Shown piece by piece: positions 1 to 6,451 of a DNA stretch of 10,912 nt. Under the pieces are notes generated by a model. The model was given only the letters and a program-made list of their open reading frames with translations, was not told where the DNA came from and did not search any database. Location: NCBI GenBank assembly GCA_002304835.1, contig DBPK01000022.1:32286-43197 (forward strand), read 5' to 3'. The number at the start of each line of letters is the position of its first letter. Positions within the stretch are counted from its first letter, which is position 1. Position numbers and translations under genes: made by a program. The stretch comes from Firmicutes bacterium UBA1422. GTDB taxonomy: Bacteria > Bacillota > Clostridia > Peptostreptococcales > Anaerovoracaceae.

Positions 1-272
1 ACTATATTTGCTAAAACAAAAAAACTTTTTTTGTCGAACCGGCTCCTGGCAAAAGTGACCAGTGTCAAACTAAGCAGTGCTCCAAGCCCCAATGCCCAGT
101 GAAGGCTGCTTTGCAGAAAGGAATGATCCACGGTAACACAGCTTGGTGATTCGATTTGCACCATGGTAGCAACAGTAAAAGCAAGTGCGCAGATCATCGA
201 TGCCGGAAATGTCTGAAATGAGCTTATCGCTCCTTTGGAAATTTTGATTACGAAGTTTTTGAATTGGTTCAT
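1..272 (-). CDS. N-terminus of a DUF4153-like membrane protein (partial)
   Basis: The gene runs off the left edge; 90 codons are visible and all are open. The protein starts MNQFKNFVIKISKGAISSFQ. An amphipathic lysine-containing start is followed by a first membrane segment at about residues 22-37 (FPASMICALAFTVATM) and a second at about 60-73, ending in a basic stretch. The order 'short basic helix, FP, first membrane helix' resembles the N-termini of DUF4153 membrane proteins of Firmicutes; this is recall of family pattern, not a search. The ATG is preceded by a modest GTGGGG element. The function of this family is poorly known, so only 'multi-pass membrane protein' is safe. Longer open frames on the same strand in other phases lack this membrane pattern. 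Confidence 0.5.
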   Translation of the reverse strand, partial: MNQFKNFVIKISKGAISSFQTFPASMICALAFTVATMVQIESPSCVTVDHSFLQSSLHWALGLGALLSLTLVTFARSRFDKKSFFVLANI

Positions 273-421
273 TTCGATACCCCACATTTTCACATTTTTT
301 TCTTCCGCCTATATATGCTTGTGTCTGTATTAACGGACCGTTCACACTTATTAAAAGTCTACCACCGATTTAATGATTTGACTATAAAAATATGCTGCAT
401 CATATCCAAAAAATCAAAAAT

Positions 422-443
422 AAAAAAAGCTTGGACCCCCAAG
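422..443 (-). terminator. Weak intrinsic-terminator-like hairpin
   Basis: Read on the minus strand, CTTGG and CCAAG form a 5-bp stem with a GGGT loop, followed by C and seven T. No minus-strand gene ends just upstream. It is therefore either a leader terminator about 150 bases before the DUF4153-like gene or chance in AT-rich DNA. Confidence 0.3.
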
Positions 444-462
444 ATTTCAAGCTCTAAATTAA

Positions 463-491
463 TTGACAGAAAATTCGTTATATGCTACCAT
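463..491 (+). promoter_or_regulatory. Candidate promoter for the small membrane protein
   Basis: A perfect TTGACA (463-468) lies 17 bases before TACCAT (486-491, 4 of 6 matches to TATAAT). The predicted start of transcription is about 30 bases upstream of the gene at 531. The rest of the 273-530 spacer is AT-rich, and I see no gene in it. Confidence 0.35.
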
Positions 492-530
492 TATGATATA
501 AAATGTAGTGTTCACAGAGGGGAGATCATT

Positions 531-941
531 ATGAATAACGAAGATAATATGAATACTGGGTCAAACCAGGCACCTCCACCAAATAATACTTACATGGCAT
601 TTCCTCCGGAAATAAAAAAATGGAATTGGGGTGCATTCACATTCAATATATGGTGGGGCATAGGACACAGAACATACTTGCCTCTATTATGCTTGATACC
701 GCTTTTTAATATCGTCTGGGTATTCATCTGTGGTATAAAGGCTAATGAGTGGCTGTGGCAGACAGGAGCTTTTTCTTCTCCGGCCGAACTCTTAAAATCT
801 CAGGAGGCATGGAACAGAGCAGGATTTATAAGCTTTATTGTTGCACTTATATTCTTTGTGCTTTGGATCGTAATTTTTGTTGGAGTGTTGGGATTTACAT
901 TAAGCGTTTTTAATTCTTTCAATTCGTACTCAACATTTTGA
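531..941 (+). CDS. Small 'WNWGAF' membrane protein
   Basis: 136 residues. The ATG at 531 was chosen because GAGGGGAG sits just upstream; an in-frame ATG at 264 would add a low-complexity, non-protein-like leader. The first 20 residues are Asn/Pro-rich and polar. Then come KKWNWGAFTFNIWWGIGHRT (about 29-48), a hydrophobic segment at 49-68, the motif GIKANEWLWQ (68-77), a short amphipathic stretch at 82-95, and a long final membrane segment at about 98-127. The WNWGAF...GIKxNEWxW pattern is shared with small uncharacterised Firmicute membrane proteins, some mislabelled ribonuclease G in databases. It probably sits in the cytoplasmic membrane. No catalytic motif is visible and the function is unknown. 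Confidence 0.7.
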   Translation: MNNEDNMNTGSNQAPPPNNTYMAFPPEIKKWNWGAFTFNIWWGIGHRTYLPLLCLIPLFNIVWVFICGIKANEWLWQTGAFSSPAELLKSQEAWNRAGFISFIVALIFFVLWIVIFVGVLGFTLSVFNSFNSYSTF

Positions 942-964
942 TATCGTATAACTGAATAAAATCA

Positions 965-998
965 ACAAAGCCTGCAGATCCATTTCTGCGGGCTTTGT
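965..998 (+). terminator. Hairpin after the small membrane protein
   Basis: Arms 965-978 and 985-998 pair over 14 bp with one G-T wobble and a 6-base loop. The 3' arm ends in TTTGT but no long T-run follows. It is a plausible but imperfect intrinsic terminator, 23 bases after the stop codon. Confidence 0.5.
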
Positions 999-1016
999 GC
1001 TAAAACCTGATGCCAT

Positions 1017-1047
1017 TTGACAAGGAGACGATCCGTTCAGGTATCAA
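1017..1047 (+). promoter_or_regulatory. Weak candidate promoter for the lipoprotein gene
   Basis: TTGACA (1017-1022) is perfect, but the best -10 candidate, TATCAA (1042-1047), is 19 bases away, so spacing is poor. It lies just after the preceding hairpin and 33 bases before the gene start. Confidence 0.25.
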
Positions 1048-1079
1048 TAACAACGCTTAAACTTGAGAGGAGAAAAGCT

Positions 1080-1715
1080 ATGAAAAGAATGATATCAAAA
1101 CTCATTCCGTTATCTCTGGTAATGATCATGTCCTTTACATTCTGGGGTTGTGGCAGTTTTGACCCCAGTGCTTATGTTGACAGCCAGCTCAACTACCTTA
1201 AAACCGGAGAAGTGACGGAAGAAATGTTGGATAACACAGGACTGACAGAAGAACAACTGGAAGAGGATTACGAAGATTTATTGGACGATTTTGTTGACAG
1301 CAACTATACGGCCGGCGGCGAAGCCATGTTTGAAGATAACGAAGCGAACAGAAACAAGGTGAGAGAAGCCGGAAAGGCATTCTTCAAAGCCATGGAGTAC
1401 GAAGTTAATGAAGAATATACAGAAGAGGACGATTCCTATTTTGTTGAAGTCAGGATATACCCTTCTAAACTGTTGGATGAACTGGAAAGCTGGTCACAAA
1501 AATGGAGAGAAGAACATGAAGGTGCTTTCAAAACCGAAAAGGAAGTATACGAAAGTTTTTGGAACGATTTTTATGACTACATAATAGAGAATGCAACTTC
1601 TGTGGGTTACGGCGAGCCGAAGGTTATCACAGTTGAAATCGAGCCGGACGATGATGGAGTATATGATTTGACAGAGGAAAGTTCATCCGAACTTTTTAAT
1701 GCTGTCTTCGAATGA
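1080..1715 (+). CDS. Acidic secreted lipoprotein of unknown function
   Basis: 211 residues. The ATG at 1080 follows GAGAGGAGA; an upstream in-frame start at 1017 would put 21 basic residues before an obvious signal peptide. Residues 1-23 are a type II signal peptide (basic MKRMISK, hydrophobic core 8-22) ending in FWGC. Cys24 is the expected lipidated residue, although F at -3 is not the commonest lipobox residue. The mature part is strongly acidic, with clusters of Glu/Asp at about 45-65, 130-140 and 185-195, and no cysteines after the lipid anchor. The start SFDPSAYVDSQLNYLKTGEV and the 'DNTGLTEEQLE' segment resemble uncharacterised clostridial lipoproteins. It should be tethered to the outer face of the membrane. 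The substrate or partner is unknown. Confidence 0.8.
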   Translation: MKRMISKLIPLSLVMIMSFTFWGCGSFDPSAYVDSQLNYLKTGEVTEEMLDNTGLTEEQLEEDYEDLLDDFVDSNYTAGGEAMFEDNEANRNKVREAGKAFFKAMEYEVNEEYTEEDDSYFVEVRIYPSKLLDELESWSQKWREEHEGAFKTEKEVYESFWNDFYDYIIENATSVGYGEPKVITVEIEPDDDGVYDLTEESSSELFNAVFE

Positions 1716-1760
1716 TCGAAAGTGAAATATATTGTATTGATCCTGCCTTCTTTTGAAAAA

Positions 1761-1809
1761 ATAAAACCGGGAAGTCGCCAATGTCTTCCCGGTTTTATTT
1801 TTCTTTTTT
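1761..1809. terminator. Bidirectional intrinsic terminator
   Basis: Perfect 14-bp arms (1761-1774 and 1785-1798, GC-rich core ACCGGGAAG) with a 10-base loop. T-rich tracts follow on both strands. It lies between the convergent lipoprotein and acetyltransferase genes and should serve both. Confidence 0.88.
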
Positions 1810-1842
1810 GTAAATGCAAATCACTCTTACTGTTATCTTTTA

Positions 1843-2313
1843 TCAAAAGTATTTAACGTAAAAATACATATCGGATGGCATATAACCTGCTGCCTTATAG
1901 AATTCTCTGGCATTTGGATTCGTGACCTCCGACTGGAACTGTATCCTTTGACATCCTTTTGCTTTTGCAAATTCTTCTATCTGACAAAGTGCTGCTTTTC
2001 CATATCCCTTGCCTCTTGCTTCCGGCTTTATATAAAGGTCATCCAAAACCATTGATTTCCCGTGAGTCCACACGCTGAAAATCGTAAGAAGATTTGCAAA
2101 TCCTATTACTTCTCCTTCGGCCTCGAAAAGTAAAAGGTCTATCATTTCAGGAAGGCCCATGGCTTCTTCAAAGGTTTTTTCAAAACGTTCTTGGGAAACC
2201 TCCTGTGTGTTGTTCCACAAATCTTCATCTTGTATCTCTTCATCCATGAATGCCCTGTTCAGTTTTATCCATACAAACCGATCTTCTTTTTTGCATGTTC
2301 TGCACTTAAACAT
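1843..2313 (-). CDS. GNAT-family N-acetyltransferase
   Basis: 156 residues, normal length for a single GNAT domain. Expected function: transfer of an acetyl group from acetyl-CoA to an amine; the substrate cannot be told. The acetyl-CoA pyrophosphate-binding loop is clear at residues 100-105 (RGKGYG), after the beta4 strand MVLDDLYIKPEAR (88-100). Helix alpha3 follows (KAALCQIEEFAKAKG). The C-terminal NPNAREFYKAAGY (132-144) is the typical beta6/alpha4 segment, with Tyr139 at the place of the usual general acid. GAGGT precedes the ATG at a good distance. The gene has its own terminator and converges on the lipoprotein gene. It is cytosolic, with no membrane segments. Confidence 0.9.
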   Translation of the reverse strand: MFKCRTCKKEDRFVWIKLNRAFMDEEIQDEDLWNNTQEVSQERFEKTFEEAMGLPEMIDLLLFEAEGEVIGFANLLTIFSVWTHGKSMVLDDLYIKPEARGKGYGKAALCQIEEFAKAKGCQRIQFQSEVTNPNAREFYKAAGYMPSDMYFYVKYF

Positions 2314-2337
2314 TTCTGATACCTCATGTACTACGAT

Positions 2338-3317
2338 CTATAATTTTTTTGACTTGATGGAAGAGTACGCCGCATAGCCTGTATGCCCGCCATATGTCTT
2401 ATAGGCACGGATTTTATAATAATACTTCTTGCCTTTCTTAAGGCTCTTCTTTGTATAGCTCAATGTCTTATTGCTTTTTATTGTTTTAACGCACTTCCAT
2501 TTTCCCTTGCCTGCCTTCTGATTATCTTGTATCCGGTGGCATCGGAAACTTTGCTCCAGTATACCTTTATGGAAGTCCTGCTTTTTTTGCTTAGCTTGGT
2601 TATCTTTGATACAGGGAGCTTATATGTTACAGTATATGCGGGCGAATCCGAGCTATAAGTGTATGAAGATTGCCCGTCAAAACGGACTCTAGAGCGGATC
2701 TTATAATAATATGTGACACCCGGCACCATGCCTCCGCAATAATCTCTGTAATATGTAGCTCCGGTTCCCAGTGCACATTGTTTCCATGAATAATACTTAC
2801 ATGATCTATATAATTGGTATTCGGGAAAATCGCCCCTTATACCTGTCCATGTTATATAATTTGTATAGCTGTTGACATTTCTGATCTTGATTCCAGACGG
2901 AGGATTGGGAGTTATTTTAACATGCACATATGGACCTGCTGTTTCTCTTGTATAAACTTGACTTTGATTCCCCATATTATCTGTTACCTGCACGTAATAA
3001 TACATCGAACCAGCATTAGAAAGTGGAGTAAAAGAATCCGTATTTGGTCTATTGCTATGAGTTGCCAATAAAGTATCTGCGCCTCTATAATATGTTTTGG
3101 TCGGGACCCCATACCATACGTAAGTATATGTGGCATCAGGCAAACCATTTGTAACTGTAACTGTTAAGGGAGTTCGTGTAACTGACTGGTTTCCGTAAGA
3201 TACGGTACTGTTTTGAAAGTCAGTTGTCAGATTCAAACCGGCGAAAGCCGTCGAAGGGATCATTGCACAAGCCATTAAAACTGCTGTTACCAGACAAACC
3301 AAGCTTTTTTTCTTCAT
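2338..3317 (-). pseudogene. Secreted fibronectin-III-like protein with a one-base frameshift
   Basis: The first frame codes 279 residues and stops at 2478. It has a Sec signal peptide (1-26, cleavage after AFA), a Thr/Tyr-rich domain at about 27-135, and a fibronectin-III-like domain at about 138-235 (YYYKIRSR). A second such domain starts at about 236 (KITKLSKKSRTSIKVYWSK). After ATGYKII (about 2519) the frame degenerates and ends in ALKQ. In the -1 frame the expected continuation is intact to a TAG at 2338: WKCVKTI, YTKKSLKKGKKYYYKIR and final SIKSKKL, matching the C-terminus of the neighbouring paralogue. The span is 980 bases, one short of 327 codons, so a single lost base near 2514-2519 (perhaps AGAAAGG to AGAAGG) explains it. 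It may be a real mutation or a sequencing error. GAGGTG precedes the ATG. Likely an exported surface or matrix protein. Confidence 0.78.
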
Positions 3318-3350
3318 TTTCTCACCTCAATAAAAAATATCACTGTTCTG

Positions 3351-3379
3351 ATTTTAGACCTTACTGGTTATTCTGTCAA
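3351..3379 (-). promoter_or_regulatory. Strong sigma-70-type promoter of the frameshifted gene
   Basis: On the minus strand, TTGACA (3374-3379), a 17-base spacer and TAAAAT (3351-3356) give 11 of 12 consensus bases. It lies 34 bases upstream of the ATG at 3317, so this gene is transcribed separately from its upstream paralogue. Confidence 0.75.
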
Positions 3380-3414
3380 ATAATTGTCGGCTTTTCCATC
3401 ATTGCCGGAAATAA

Positions 3415-3440
3415 AAAAGCTTCGGGTATCCGAAGCTTTT
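3415..3440 (-). terminator. Intrinsic terminator of the intact paralogue
   Basis: An 11-bp perfect stem (AAAGCTTCGG type) with a 4-base loop. On the minus strand six T follow. It begins 13 bases after the stop codon of the 3453-4238 gene and separates it from the next promoter. Confidence 0.82.
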
Positions 3441-3452
3441 ATTAATGTTATT

Positions 3453-4238
3453 TTATAATTTCTTTGACTTATATTTTGAATATGGACCTTTGATGGTATT
3501 TCCGCTTGTCTTATATGGTCTTACGCAATAATAATATTTTTTGCCTTTTTTGAGTTTTTTCTTTGTATAGGTAAGTGTCGTGTTTTTTGTTATGGTTTTT
3601 ATGCATTTCCATGACTTGCCTGTGCTTTGGTATATAAGATACCCCGTTGCATTTGATATGCGGCTCCATTTTATTTTTATGGAAGTTTTGCTTTTCTTTT
3701 TGATAGAAGTTATCTTTGGCTTGGCCATGGGATAATTAACATATATGGAAGCATATCCGTACTTTTTATAGTTTTTATTACCATCATATATTTCAACATA
3801 AAGATATGACCGGCCTATAGGATAAGATTTGTAAGGATAGGTTATTCCATATGCTTTGTTTGTATTGTAATAAGATCCAAGTTGATATGTGAGTGTATCA
3901 TAAACATCGACTAGAGGATTGAATTGGTTAGGACTTAGGTTATTATCTTTAGTCTTGGAATAACGTACATTAAACTTTTTGCCCGAAGGAATCTGTGCTG
4001 TCCAATAATAATGATAAGGATAATTCCCCGTATCACTAACGCGTACAGTAACCTTAAGGTTCCTCCATAAATCAGAAGGGCTGGAAAAAACACTTTTGCC
4101 CGGATACCATTCAGTCACTTCTAACTTAGAAGTTGTGGCCGGCTTGTATTGGTTCTCTGCAAAAGCAGAAACAGGTATCAAAGTAAAGAGCATTACGGCA
4201 GCAATTGCGAAGCTCAGTATGCTTCTTTTGATATTCAT
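3453..4238 (-). CDS. Secreted protein with C-terminal fibronectin-III-like domain
   Basis: 261 residues. Sec signal peptide 1-27 (MNIKRS, hydrophobic core, cleavage after SAFA). Residues about 28-170 form a Tyr/Asn-rich region with no recognised motif (YHYYWTAQIP, YLYVEIYDG). The last 90 residues are a fibronectin-III-like domain (PKITSIKKKSKTSIKIKWS, ATGYLIYQS, KKLKKGKKYYYCVRPYK), ending in KYKSKKL. The mature protein is very basic and rich in Tyr. No LPxTG, lipobox or transmembrane anchor is seen, so it is either free or held to the wall by charge. It is a paralogue of the adjacent downstream gene, with the same layout and the same C-terminal sequence pattern, so the pair probably arose by tandem duplication. 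The ribosome binding site (AAGAAG) is weak. Partner or ligand unknown. Confidence 0.87.
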   Translation of the reverse strand: MNIKRSILSFAIAAVMLFTLIPVSAFAENQYKPATTSKLEVTEWYPGKSVFSSPSDLWRNLKVTVRVSDTGNYPYHYYWTAQIPSGKKFNVRYSKTKDNNLSPNQFNPLVDVYDTLTYQLGSYYNTNKAYGITYPYKSYPIGRSYLYVEIYDGNKNYKKYGYASIYVNYPMAKPKITSIKKKSKTSIKIKWSRISNATGYLIYQSTGKSWKCIKTITKNTTLTYTKKKLKKGKKYYYCVRPYKTSGNTIKGPYSKYKSKKL

Positions 4239-4252
4239 TTTATATACTTCTT

Positions 4253-4288
4253 GATCAAAGGGTCTTTTGATCTATATTTTTTATTATA
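4253..4288 (-). promoter_or_regulatory. TATAAT -10 element and leader inverted repeat
   Basis: A perfect minus-strand TATAAT (4283-4288) has no good -35 (AGTTGT at 17 bases). About ten bases downstream, a 7-bp perfect inverted repeat, GATCAAA/TTTGATC (4253-4259 and 4266-4272, 6-base loop), lies in the predicted 5' leader, 14 bases before the ATG. It may be an operator or a leader hairpin. Confidence 0.42.
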
Positions 4289-4343
4289 CTGCCATGAAAA
4301 AAACTACAACTTGATTATACTCCTGCTGTCTTCTTATGCAACA

Positions 4344-4369
4344 AAAAATCTGCATCACTGCAGATTTTT
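4344..4369 (-). terminator. Intrinsic terminator after ridA
   Basis: An 11-bp perfect stem (AAAAATCTGCA and complement) with a 4-base loop. On the minus strand it is followed by a T-run. It lies 44 bases after the ridA stop. The arms end in A/T runs on both sides, so it could act in both directions. Confidence 0.8.
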
Positions 4370-4413
4370 GTATACATTACAACCTTGCTTATCGAAAGTG
4401 GGTCACAAGAACG

Positions 4414-4791
4414 CTATTTTCTTACGGCAGTGACCTCTACTTCAACAAGCACGTTTTTGGGGAGTGCCTTTACGGCAACACATGATCTTGCCGGTTCTGA
4501 TATGAAGTATTTTGCATATACCTCATTGAATTTCTGAAAATCAGACATGTCGGCCAGATAGCATGTGGTCTTTACAACATCTTCAAAAGAAAGGCCTGCT
4601 TCCCAAAGAACTTCTGCAATGTTGCTGCATACCTTTTCCGTTTGAGTACAGATATCCGTTCCTTTTATCTCTCCGCTTTCTGCATCCAGAGGTATCTGTC
4701 CCGAGCAAAAAATCATGCCGTTTGTCTCAACTGCCTGAGAATACGGTCCCACCGGCGCAGGTGCTTTTTCTGTAAAAATTACTTTTTTCAT
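4414..4791 (-). CDS. ridA: RidA enamine/imine deaminase
   Basis: 125 residues from the ATG at 4791. This start is preferred because AAGGA lies 9 bases before it; an ATG at 4798-4800 would have no spacing to that element and gives a longer, less typical N-terminus. RidA hydrolyses 2-aminocrotonate and 2-aminoacrylate, the unstable products of threonine and serine dehydratases, to 2-keto acids and ammonia, and so protects PLP enzymes. Active-site residues by family knowledge are present: Tyr17 (GPYSQA), Ser30 (CSGQIP), Arg102 (PARSCV), Cys104 and Glu117 (VEVEVTAV). The length is that of a full YjgF/YER057c/UK114 monomer, and members form trimers in the cytosol. It lies downstream of ilvA on the same strand, which is its expected partner. 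Confidence 0.94.
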   Translation of the reverse strand: MKKVIFTEKAPAPVGPYSQAVETNGMIFCSGQIPLDAESGEIKGTDICTQTEKVCSNIAEVLWEAGLSFEDVVKTTCYLADMSDFQKFNEVYAKYFISEPARSCVAVKALPKNVLVEVEVTAVRK

Positions 4792-4847
4792 GTTCTTCAT
4801 TCCTTTCTTTCCCTTTGCTCTTTCTGTAACTTGGTGTAAATAGTCTG

Positions 4848-4904
4848 TATTTTGATTGAATCATCATATTTTGATTGAGCGATTATATTTTGATGCATTT
4901 ATGT
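4848..4904. repeat. Three 19-bp direct repeats between ilvA and ridA
   Basis: TATTTTGAT begins at 4848, 4867 and 4886, exactly 19 bases apart. Copies 1 and 2 share TATTTTGATTGA; copy 3 keeps the first nine bases. They lie between the ilvA stop and the ridA ribosome binding site. A minus-strand TATAAT (4883-4888) falls at the junction of copies 2 and 3, but I see no good -35. The array may be an operator or a degenerate microsatellite-like duplication. Confidence 0.65.
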
Positions 4905-4913
4905 TTTTTTTGC

Positions 4914-6116
4914 TTATATGTTTTCATGGAGTTTATATCCGGCTTTTCTGAAGGCCTCTTTTATCTCATCAAGATGCTCCTTGTTTCTTGTTTCCATTGA
5001 AACTCTAAGATAGCATCCTCTGATGTCGGTATTTTCACCTCCCTGGTTATGACTGACTTTTGTTACATTGGCTCCGGTATCCGCTATTATTGCGGCAACT
5101 TCTCTGAGCTGTCCGGGTTTATCCAAAAGCTCGATGTTAAGATCGCTCAGCCTTCCGGACATCAGAAGCCCACGGTTTATAACACGGGAAAGTATATTTA
5201 CATCTATATTACCGCCTGAAACTATGGCACAAACCTTTTTGTCTTTTACAGGAAGTTTCCCGAACATAATGGCTGCCACCGCCACAGCGCCCGCTCCTTC
5301 CGCAACAAGTTTCTCTTTTTCCATAAGTGCCAATATGGCAGTGGCTATCTCGTCATCACTTACTGTAACCACATCATCCACGTTCTCTTTGCAGAAGTCG
5401 TATGTCATCTGCCCGGGAGATTTGACTGCTATACCGTCGGCAAAGGTAGATACACAGGAAACTGAACATTTGCTGTTTTCGTGCATGGAACGACACATGC
5501 TGCTTGCTCCCTCCGCCTGAACCCCATAGACCTTACATTTAGGATTCAGTTTTTTTATCACAAAGGAAATGCCGGAGATCAGTCCTCCCCCGCCTATGGG
5601 GACCACCACCGCATCCATGTCCTGAAGCTGATCAATAAGTTCAAGGCCGATCGTTCCCTGTCCGGCGATCACCTGCTCATCCTCAAAGGGATGTATGAAT
5701 ACTGCTCCTGTTTCTTTCTGATACTCTACTGCAGCCTCATAAGCATCATCGTAAATGCCGTCAATTATTTTTGTTTCGGCTCCGTATTTTTTTGTTGCCT
5801 CCACCTTCGAAATGGGCGCCACGGAAGGCAGGAATATAGTGGCTTTTATTCCGCTCCTTTGTGCTGCCAGTGCCACGCCCTGTGCATGATTTCCGGCAGA
5901 GCATGCCACAACACCTTTTTCTTTTTCTTCTTTTGAAAGCGAAGAGATTTTATAATAAGCTCCTCTGAGTTTGAATGATCCGGTCAGCTGCAGATTCTCG
6001 GCTTTCAGATAAAGACGGCAGTCCGAATCAAGACCTGTTGCCGGTATAAGGTCCGTTTTCCTTACCGTGTTTTTTGATGTATGCGCTGCCTGATACACCA
6101 TATCCAATGTTAACAT
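4914..6116 (-). CDS. ilvA: Threonine ammonia-lyase with C-terminal ACT domain
   Basis: 400 residues, the size of the 'medium' form with one regulatory domain. It converts L-threonine to 2-oxobutanoate and ammonia, the committed step to isoleucine, in the cytosol with PLP. Visible marks: PLP lysine in GSFKLRGA (Lys49), ACSAGNHAQG (71-80, substrate carboxylate loop), phosphate-binding loop GGGGL (175-179), SGGN (300-303, near the pyridine nitrogen). An ACT-type domain spans about 326-400 (LNIELLDKPGQLREVAAIIA), presumably binding an amino acid effector. A strong AGGAGGAGG precedes the ATG. Alternative: a catabolic (TdcB-like) dehydratase, since medium forms include both. The isoleucine-rich leader upstream favours the biosynthetic role. 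ridA follows after 122 bases. Confidence 0.95.
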   Translation of the reverse strand: MLTLDMVYQAAHTSKNTVRKTDLIPATGLDSDCRLYLKAENLQLTGSFKLRGAYYKISSLSKEEKEKGVVACSAGNHAQGVALAAQRSGIKATIFLPSVAPISKVEATKKYGAETKIIDGIYDDAYEAAVEYQKETGAVFIHPFEDEQVIAGQGTIGLELIDQLQDMDAVVVPIGGGGLISGISFVIKKLNPKCKVYGVQAEGASSMCRSMHENSKCSVSCVSTFADGIAVKSPGQMTYDFCKENVDDVVTVSDDEIATAILALMEKEKLVAEGAGAVAVAAIMFGKLPVKDKKVCAIVSGGNIDVNILSRVINRGLLMSGRLSDLNIELLDKPGQLREVAAIIADTGANVTKVSHNQGGENTDIRGCYLRVSMETRNKEHLDEIKEAFRKAGYKLHENI

Positions 6117-6164
6117 ATTTGCCTCCTCCTAAAAACATATAAAACATATAAGTTGATATCAAGT

Positions 6165-6198
6165 CTAAAAAATCCCGTCGGCCTTTTGCTGACGGGAT
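6165..6198 (-). terminator. Leader terminator (attenuator) upstream of ilvA
   Basis: An 11-bp stem (ATCCCGTC core, one G-U pair) with a 5-base loop. On the minus strand it is followed directly by six T. It lies 35 bases after the stop of the Ile-rich leader frame and about 50 bases before the ilvA start. No full-size minus-strand gene ends upstream of it, so it acts in the ilvA leader rather than at a gene end. Confidence 0.87.
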
Positions 6199-6233
6199 CG
6201 TTTCCTATCTTATCTCTGATATGGTACAACCTT

Positions 6234-6329
6234 TCAACTCAACCGCAAATATACATTATTGTTATCCTTAATAATGCTGATTATAATCATAATAATTATT
6301 GCGATCATGCCTATGGCCGATGAAAACAT
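6234..6329 (-). CDS. Isoleucine-rich leader peptide of ilvA
   Basis: 31 codons, ATG to TGA, with AAGGAG 8 bases before the ATG. Ten residues are isoleucine, packed into residues 6-20 (core MIAIIIMIIISII), using ATA, ATT and ATC. The rest (KDNNNVYLRLS) is polar. It begins just after a consensus promoter and is followed by an intrinsic terminator and then ilvA, the first enzyme of isoleucine synthesis. This is the classic attenuation layout: when Ile-tRNA is short, ribosomes would stall in the Ile run and prevent the terminator from forming. I do not see a strong antiterminator pairing by eye; the best is GGTTGT with ACGATC (6 bp with two G-U). The run would also pass as a short membrane peptide, a weaker reading. 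Confidence 0.78.
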   Translation of the reverse strand: MFSSAIGMIAIIIMIIISIIKDNNNVYLRLS

Positions 6330-6351
6330 ATCTATTCTCCTTGTTTTTCAT

Positions 6352-6380
6352 ATTTAATCACTTATCCCCTCTGTTGTCAA
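6352..6380 (-). promoter_or_regulatory. Promoter of the ilvA leader
   Basis: Minus-strand TTGACA (6375-6380), 17-base spacer, TTAAAT (6352-6357, 4 of 6). The predicted transcription start is about 15 bases before the leader peptide's ATG, so the transcript would start just ahead of its ribosome binding site. Confidence 0.75.
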
Positions 6381-6400
6381 CAAAAAGATTGTGTTATAAT
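6372..6400 (+). promoter_or_regulatory. Divergent promoter and TGTTGtCAACA inverted repeat
   Basis: A perfect plus-strand TATAAT (6395-6400) lies about 50 bases before the 93-residue membrane protein gene. The -35 is poor (TGTTGT at 17, or TTGTCA at 15 bases). The odd palindrome TGTTG-T-CAACA (6372-6382) overlaps this region and the -35 of the opposite ilvA promoter. Confidence 0.45.
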
Positions 6401-6451
6401 ATGGGCTGTAAACGGACCGTAATTTGTTTTTTTGATGACCGGAGGAACTGC

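Noticed and set aside
264..530. Longer start at 264 for the small membrane protein
   Set aside because: The extension is low-complexity, has no ribosome binding site, and overlaps the upstream spacer with a consensus -35; the ATG at 531 has GAGGGGAG.
1017..1079. Upstream start at 1017 for the lipoprotein
   Set aside because: It would bury the signal peptide behind 21 basic residues; the ATG at 1080 has a good ribosome binding site.
2470..2525. Programmed -1 frameshift in the secreted protein gene
   Set aside because: GGGAAAA is present, but its phase relative to the upstream frame does not allow simultaneous slippage, and no stimulatory structure was evident. A lost base is simpler.
4792..4800. 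Start of ridA at 4800
   Set aside because: The AAGGA element would touch the ATG, and family members usually start with MKK directly before the first strand.
6199..6240. T-box riboswitch in the ilvA leader (GGTTGTACC resembles the TGGNACC core)
   Set aside because: The core has a mismatch in the bases that must pair with the tRNA acceptor end, the rest of the T-box consensus is absent, and the leader is too short and occupied by the Ile-rich frame.
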